Positions 59,159-64,000 of a stretch of 64,000 nt of DNA are shown one piece after another. Origin of the DNA: Odoribacter sp. (GTDB lineage Bacteria; Bacteroidota; Bacteroidia; Bacteroidales; Prolixibacteraceae). Both the position numbers and the translations under genes were made by a program. The notes beneath the pieces were generated by a model. The model saw only the letters and a list, made by a program, of their open reading frames with translations, had not been told where the DNA came from and did no database searches. The number at the start of each line of letters is the position of its first letter. Position 1 is the stretch's first letter. The stretch covers positions 62,001-126,000 of the forward strand of contig PNOH01000003.1 of the NCBI GenBank assembly GCA_013824715.1. The letters run 5' to 3'.

Positions 59159-60511
59159 CTATTCGTAGTAAATGGGTTTAAATGTACTTCGCACACACCT
59201 GAATCCGATATACGATTTAGCTGAATCCTGATACTCATAGCTTCGGGTCGAAACCTGAATGAAATAGGCAATGTCTTTCCACGATCCGCCACGAATTACT
59301 TTGCGTTTCAAGGCTGGCTGATCGTCGGGTTTTGCATTATACTGAAAGTCGGGACTGAAATCGCTTATAATTTCGTAGCCCGATTCATCGTAAGCATTGG
59401 TCGTCCATTCCGCTACGTTACCTGCCATATCATAAAGCCCGTAAGAGTTGGGGAGGTAATTGGCTACCTTTTGTGTCGCTATACTGGTTTGGCTGTCGGC
59501 CACATAGTTGCCTCTCAAAGGTTTAAAGTTTGCCAGATAGCTGCCTTCTTCATTCCGGGTATAATAACTTCCCCACGGATAAAGTGTCATTTGATGTCCT
59601 CCACGGGCGGCATATTCCCACTCAACTTCGGAAGGTAAACGATAATCCATAACTCCCGGATTTTTTATCATTGCCTGAAAATCATTCATCTGCCTGGTAC
59701 GCCAGTTACAGAATGCTTTTGCCTGTTCCCAGGTAACTCCAACAACAGGGTAATTGTCGTAGGCAACATGCGAGAAATATTTTTTGGTTAAAGGTTCGTT
59801 GTACGAAAAAGTATAGTCGCGAATCCAAACCAGTGTATCGGGGTAAACCGGAGTCGCTTCGCGCATGATGAACGATGACCTGTTTTGTATGGGGGCCTCC
59901 TGGCCCGAAGCATCAGTCACATTACCATCGTATTTTTGAGTCAGATAATTATAACTGTTTGCCCTTTTTGCAGCTTGCCGGTAATCAATCCAGTAGTATT
60001 CAAAAATGAGTTTCCGGGTATCAATTTCTTTCCCGTTGAAGAACCGCTCAGCCTCGGGTAAATACATTTCTTCTAAAGTTGATTGATAATCTGAGTTCTT
60101 CCAATTAATAGGTTCCTGCCAATTCAGATGGGGGTTTTCCATAATAGTCCCTCTTTTACCTTCGGAAATCAGAAATTCGGGGACTGTTTCGGATAAAAGC
60201 TGACGGGCGATAGAATCCCGGACCCAGTAAACAAACTGCCTGTATTCATTATTGGTGATCTCGGTGTCGTCAATCCAGAAAGATGGCACCGATATTGTTT
60301 TTGTCTTTGTATCGGTATGATCAACTTCCTGTTCCGAGGGCCCAATGTTCATACTACCCTGTTTGATGAAATTCATCCCATAAGGTATGGGTTCAAAATA
60401 GGGTTTTCTGTTTTGGGCGCTTGTAAGCTGGCTTGTCCAGTCCTTGTTACAGGATCCGAAAAGCACAACAACAAGCAAACCTATGAGGAGGGATTTATAC
60501 ATTTCATACAT
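59159..60511 (-). CDS. gldK: T9SS lipoprotein GldK/PorK (SUMF1-like)
   Basis: 450 residues from the ATG at 60511, which shares its A with the gldN stop (TAATG). An alternative ATG at 60502 gives MYKSLLIGLLVVVLFGSC, a clean lipoprotein signal either way. The rest is a formylglycine-generating-enzyme-like fold: PYGMNFIKQGSMNIGP, FWIDDTEITNNEYRQFVYWV, PVVGVTWEQAKAFCNWR, RLPSEVEWEYAARGG, GLYDMAGNVAEWT and KVIRGGSWKDIAYF. PorK and PorN form the large periplasmic ring of T9SS. Here the gene follows gldN, whereas gldK normally comes before gldL. Confidence 0.93.
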   Translation of the reverse strand: MYEMYKSLLIGLLVVVLFGSCNKDWTSQLTSAQNRKPYFEPIPYGMNFIKQGSMNIGPSEQEVDHTDTKTKTISVPSFWIDDTEITNNEYRQFVYWVRDSIARQLLSETVPEFLISEGKRGTIMENPHLNWQEPINWKNSDYQSTLEEMYLPEAERFFNGKEIDTRKLIFEYYWIDYRQAAKRANSYNYLTQKYDGNVTDASGQEAPIQNRSSFIMREATPVYPDTLVWIRDYTFSYNEPLTKKYFSHVAYDNYPVVGVTWEQAKAFCNWRTRQMNDFQAMIKNPGVMDYRLPSEVEWEYAARGGHQMTLYPWGSYYTRNEEGSYLANFKPLRGNYVADSQTSIATQKVANYLPNSYGLYDMAGNVAEWTTNAYDESGYEIISDFSPDFQYNAKPDDQPALKRKVIRGGSWKDIAYFIQVSTRSYEYQDSAKSYIGFRCVRSTFKPIYYE

Positions 60512-61368
60512 TAATATTCCCAAAGGTTTTGCTCGTAATCGAAAATAGAATTTTCAATTCTTTTACTTTCGAGCATGGCATCCTTACTACTTAAATATTG
60601 GCTGATAGCACGGTTGTTATAGATATTTTCTTCTTTTACGATGTAAGAATTGAATTTTCTTTTCAGGAAAATATCGTCAAATGAAGCGTTTCTTGCAGTA
60701 TTCTGAGGATTGAAAACTTCATTGGAAGCCATGATATCGCGGGCTTCAGGATAATATATCCAGAATAGCTGGGTACGCTGAACATTTTCCTGGTTGGTAT
60801 CGCCTTCGCGATAATATTCCCGAATCGGACAAATTCCAATCACATGCACATTCATGGTTGAAGTTTGTTTGTCGAAAAACCATTCTTCCTTCACCATGAT
60901 TTGTTTAATTTCTTCTGTGCGAATTTCGCCTGTTACAACTTTATCTTTCAATTCGCCTGTGTCAACATCTCTGACTTTTTGAGTACGGGTGGTTGCACCA
61001 AACGACTCTTTAACTTGTTCAAAGGTCATAGGGATTTTGAACTCATCGTCCTCTTTGGCATCATAAGCAGTTAATTTCCCGTTTTTGATTCCTTCAATGA
61101 AAAGGTTCACCAGATTAAATCTTCCTTCAATACTAATATTTGTCGGAAAATAAAGGGGCTGGTTCATTTTCTCGCGAAGGTCTATGATGCGCCAGACTTT
61201 TTTTCGCCACATTACATCGGCCTCTCTGATAAATGGCAGCGAAGTTGGCTTACGGTCCGAAAGGTCGGTACGTTTATACGCGCCATCAATGATCTGTGCT
61301 TTTGCTTCCTGTTTGATTGCTACAACCAAAAGAGCTATAACTCCTAAAAAAACGAATATTTTTTTCAT
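60511..61368 (-). CDS. gldN: T9SS ring protein GldN/PorN
   Basis: 285 residues. Signal peptide (MKKIFVFLGVIALLVVAIKQ; cut near EAKAQ). Sequence LPFIREADVMWRKKVWRIID, NLFIEGIKNGKLTAYDAKED, EEWFFDKQTSTMNVHVIGIC and LFWIYYPEARDIM are typical of GldN. It associates with GldK in the periplasmic ring. It follows gldM by 2 bp, and its stop overlaps the gldK start by 1 base, so translation is coupled. Confidence 0.94.
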   Translation of the reverse strand: MKKIFVFLGVIALLVVAIKQEAKAQIIDGAYKRTDLSDRKPTSLPFIREADVMWRKKVWRIIDLREKMNQPLYFPTNISIEGRFNLVNLFIEGIKNGKLTAYDAKEDDEFKIPMTFEQVKESFGATTRTQKVRDVDTGELKDKVVTGEIRTEEIKQIMVKEEWFFDKQTSTMNVHVIGICPIREYYREGDTNQENVQRTQLFWIYYPEARDIMASNEVFNPQNTARNASFDDIFLKRKFNSYIVKEENIYNNRAISQYLSSKDAMLESKRIENSIFDYEQNLWEY

Positions 61369-61370
61369 GA

Positions 61371-62990
61371 CTATCTTATTTTAAAACTTATTGGGGCTAA
61401 TGGACGGCCTGGCTGGCCATCATCTCCTTTTGCCATAATGTTATCAATATAAACTAAGCTTCCAGTTCCTAATTTGCTGAACTGATCTTTCTGTTCTGTT
61501 GTAAACTTATTATTTGTTGATTTGTAAAGCTTTACATATCCTCCTGCTCCGGTTAGATTAACATCGAACTGAGTGACTTTAAATTTTAAATCAAAATCAA
61601 AATCTTTTAGTTCAGCAAAAACTCCGTCTTCGGCAAGAAAATCTTCTTTTCTGATTGTACCGCCATTCAATCCGCCAATGGTGGCAAGCGGAGGAGGAAC
61701 TTCTTTAACCCTGAATGGCATAGAACCCATCAAACGAGTTTCTCCATTCATCTTTGCATTAACGGTTATTGTAGTATTTTTACCCAAACCATCCACTTTG
61801 GCAGGGTAAACTGTAAAATCATTTCCGCTTTTTTCAATACGGCCATTTGAAAAAGTTACTTCAAGGGTTTCTGATGCCACACCAGGTACCGAGACACTAA
61901 TCGGATTGGCTATACCCAAATAAAGTATATTCATTTTGGTAGGTGAAATCGTGGCACTTGGATGGCCAACCTGATATTCGCCTTTGAAAGGATAGCTGAT
62001 AAAGTTCCCTTCCGGATTTTTATACTTAATTAATCCATCCCATTTAAAAGTACCAGCCTTCGATGCAGCTACTTTGTATATTCCCATCCCATCGCGCATA
62101 GTCAACTTGGTGTTGCCTACATAAATTTCAGGCAATTGGGTTGTATCTTCAGCAGCTAAAAAAATCTCAGCTTCAAATTGGTCACCTTCAAGAACATAGG
62201 TTGATTTAGCTAAAATCCGGGCACCAAGTCGGTTAAATTTAAACGATGCCGCATCAATCTGGCTAAATAAGGTTGAGATGATATTTGTTTCAGCATTCTG
62301 GATATCAATCTGCATTTTCGATAACAGGGTTAACACAGCAATGAGCGGTTTATTTTCAAAGTGCAGAATTTCCCAGGTCTTTTTTACTCCGCCTTCTTTC
62401 AGGCTTACCGGAGGATCTGAGGTATCTAACTGCTTAATGATGCTTTCCCTGAGAGCTGAACCTTCATCCAGATTAGAAATTAAAAAATCACGGTATTCGT
62501 TGATACTGTTTTTTAAATCCTCCCCTTTTTTCTGTGTGATCATTATTTCTGAAGGAGCATTGAGATCATCTTCTCTCCTGATTACTATCGTATCTCCTTT
62601 ACTGGTAATAAGAAATGGTAGTTCAGGCGAAAAAACATAATCTATGTCTTTACTTTTTAATGGTATTCCGCCCGATCGCAATACAAGCTCTTCTTTCAGA
62701 TCTATTATTTTGATGGTCAGATCGCTAGTTTTTTTTCTGACCTGATCGGCTTTATCTTTCCATTCTTTAACTTTGGTCGGATTTAGAATATAAGCAGCAT
62801 CAAATGAACTGTATATTTGTTCGTTTTTACGGCTAACATTATTCAGCGTCTGGATTAAACTGGCATCAACAATACGAAATGATTCAAGCACTTCGGCTGC
62901 CACGTTTAGCGCTAATAAAGCTATCAGCACCAGATACATCATATTGATCATTTTTTGCCTCGGGGTTTCCGGGCAATTCTTAGTCCCCAT
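61371..62990 (-). CDS. gldM: T9SS motor protein GldM/PorM
   Basis: 539 residues. One transmembrane helix near the N-terminus (MINMMYLVLIALLALNVAAE), followed by GldM-type periplasmic domains: helical N-domain (~40-220), then three Ig-like beta domains (~225-539; FKFNRLGARILAKSTYVLEG, NILYLGIANPISVSVPGV, VDNIMAKGDDGQPGRP-like end). It pairs with GldL in the proton-driven motor that spans the periplasm. It follows gldL by 18 bp. Confidence 0.95.
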   Translation of the reverse strand: MGTKNCPETPRQKMINMMYLVLIALLALNVAAEVLESFRIVDASLIQTLNNVSRKNEQIYSSFDAAYILNPTKVKEWKDKADQVRKKTSDLTIKIIDLKEELVLRSGGIPLKSKDIDYVFSPELPFLITSKGDTIVIRREDDLNAPSEIMITQKKGEDLKNSINEYRDFLISNLDEGSALRESIIKQLDTSDPPVSLKEGGVKKTWEILHFENKPLIAVLTLLSKMQIDIQNAETNIISTLFSQIDAASFKFNRLGARILAKSTYVLEGDQFEAEIFLAAEDTTQLPEIYVGNTKLTMRDGMGIYKVAASKAGTFKWDGLIKYKNPEGNFISYPFKGEYQVGHPSATISPTKMNILYLGIANPISVSVPGVASETLEVTFSNGRIEKSGNDFTVYPAKVDGLGKNTTITVNAKMNGETRLMGSMPFRVKEVPPPLATIGGLNGGTIRKEDFLAEDGVFAELKDFDFDLKFKVTQFDVNLTGAGGYVKLYKSTNNKFTTEQKDQFSKLGTGSLVYIDNIMAKGDDGQPGRPLAPISFKIR

Positions 62991-63008
62991 AGTCTTCGCC
63001 CTGTTTAA

Positions 63009-63986
63009 TTACTTCTTTTTATAATTCATGGCACCAAGCATATTCCCGTAAATTGAATTAAGTGAGTCCAGGTTTGAATTCAATTTTTCGGCATTTTCCT
63101 TATATTTCTTCATTTCCTGTACTGATGATGCAATAATTTGGTTCATCTGATTCAGATCTTCGAAGAATTTAGCAGATGCCTGAATTTGTTCGCTGGTACC
63201 TTTCAGGTGTTTTTCGTAAGTACCATTAAGCGATTCGATATTTTTGTTGAGTTTTTGGAAGGTTTCGCCATAACTGGATGTGTTTGTATCCAAATCTCTG
63301 AATCCTTTTTCTATTGTGCCTGTAAGTTTCTGATAAGATTCAACAAGTTTGGATCCCGATTCATCAATCTGTTTGGTGAATTTTGTGCTTGATTCATTAA
63401 GTTTGGCAAGCATTCCGGAACCTGTTTCGGATATCTGTTGGGCAGTTGAGCTGTATGTTTCAACCAGTTTGCCTACCGAGTTATTTAATGAGGTGTTAGC
63501 CTGAGCATTTGATTCTGAAAATGCAATCATTGATTCAGAGGCTGAATTGATATTTCTTACATAGATATCGGTAGCAAGGGTTGCTGCTGAAATATCACTG
63601 ATTCCTGAGGCTGTATTCGAAAGGTCAGTAAGACTTTTTCCTATTTTAGAAAGAAGCTCAGGAGTAATATCTGTACTACTTAGCATAGTATCAAAACTAC
63701 TTTTATTACCAGACTGAATTTCTTCAACAGGTTCAATTAATTCATAATCATCCTGAAGTTCAGGATAAACCTTAGCCCAATCGGGTTGCTCCATGGGAGG
63801 TTCAAAAGCAGATATGAAGAATATAAATGCCTCGGTCAATAAACCAACAACCAACAAGGGTCCGGAATAATCCCAATGCTGTAACTTAAATAATGCCCCA
63901 ACGAGTACAACTGATGCTCCCCATCCGTACACATACCCCATCAGTACTTTCCACCTTTTTGATTTAAGAATTTCACCAATATTCAT
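63009..63986 (-). CDS. gldL: T9SS motor protein GldL/PorL
   Basis: 325 residues. Two transmembrane helices (VLMGYVYGWGASVVLVGALF and GPLLVVGLLTEAFIFFISAF) with the conserved FKLQHWDYSGP between them; Glu in the second helix (LLTEAFIF) is the expected proton-path residue. The C-terminal ~220 residues are a long Ser/Asn-rich coiled coil (ESSTKFTKQIDESGSKLVES), cytoplasmic. GldL and GldM form the rotary motor of T9SS. The ATG is 14 bp from the window edge, so upstream genes cannot be seen. Confidence 0.95.
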   Translation of the reverse strand: MNIGEILKSKRWKVLMGYVYGWGASVVLVGALFKLQHWDYSGPLLVVGLLTEAFIFFISAFEPPMEQPDWAKVYPELQDDYELIEPVEEIQSGNKSSFDTMLSSTDITPELLSKIGKSLTDLSNTASGISDISAATLATDIYVRNINSASESMIAFSESNAQANTSLNNSVGKLVETYSSTAQQISETGSGMLAKLNESSTKFTKQIDESGSKLVESYQKLTGTIEKGFRDLDTNTSSYGETFQKLNKNIESLNGTYEKHLKGTSEQIQASAKFFEDLNQMNQIIASSVQEMKKYKENAEKLNSNLDSLNSIYGNMLGAMNYKKK

Positions 63987-64000
63987 GTGATCAAAATTTA

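Noticed and set aside
1-64000. CRISPR arrays, rRNA and tRNA genes
   Set aside because: No regularly spaced direct repeats and no cloverleaf or rRNA-like sequence were noticed on either strand; a short tRNA could still be missed without a scan.

Overview
The window looks like a chromosomal piece of a Bacteroidota bacterium, most likely a polysaccharide-degrading Bacteroidales or Marinilabiliales relative. The reasons are direct: many genes are preceded by the Bacteroidota -7 promoter box TAnnTTTG, there is a type IX secretion (T9SS) locus (porW, porX, gldL, gldM, gldN, gldK), one secreted protein ends in a T9SS sorting domain, and there are GH9, GH16 and pullulanase-type enzymes. No tRNA, rRNA or CRISPR array was seen. 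Species cannot be named from the sequence alone.

Layout. 1-4.1 kb: the 5' part of a type I pullulanase gene running off the left edge, a small membrane protein, and a LiaF-like / LytS-type kinase / LytTR regulator operon headed by a 58-residue membrane ORF. 4.4-7.3 kb: folK-menC-menE under one good promoter. 7.3-18.9 kb: housekeeping and envelope genes (sppA, a cyclophilin, a coiled-coil lipoprotein, patatin, GH16, dipeptidase, an MFS carrier, a DUF4831-like protein, nnrDE). 19.3-27.4 kb: a POT peptide transporter, a class D beta-lactamase, acs, a TIM-barrel isomerase, aspS.

27.5-34.2 kb is accessory and AT-rich. It holds a complete-looking peptide export operon: a LytTR-only regulator, an ABC exporter with an N-terminal C39 peptidase, an HlyD-type adaptor, a 152-residue protein with a double-glycine leader, and a CPBP membrane protease as possible immunity or processing factor. 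A complete IS5-family element with TTAA target duplication lies just upstream. This is the best candidate for an undescribed system here. 34.3-41.1 kb returns to core genes (tadA, aroA/aroB, dprA, rhlE-like helicase).

41.1-46.1 kb is a second accessory patch: an orphan DUF433 gene, small unknown genes, a Cys/Asn-rich beta-helix protein carrying a T9SS tail, a 125-bp imperfect palindrome, a 50-codon remnant of a second GH9 gene, and a 44-residue ORF paired with a DUF6169-like gene. 46.1-51 kb: an intact GH9 enzyme, a second copy of the coiled-coil lipoprotein, and a tocopherol-cyclase-like protein. 51.2-64 kb: the T9SS region, with MlaE/MlaF-type transporter genes and mannose-1-phosphate guanylyltransferase placed between the regulatory (porW-porX) and motor/core (gldLMNK) parts.

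Intergenic regions carry several families of palindromic repeats, some of which run into the 3' ends of genes (aroA, aroB). All calls are from reading the sequence; no database search was run.
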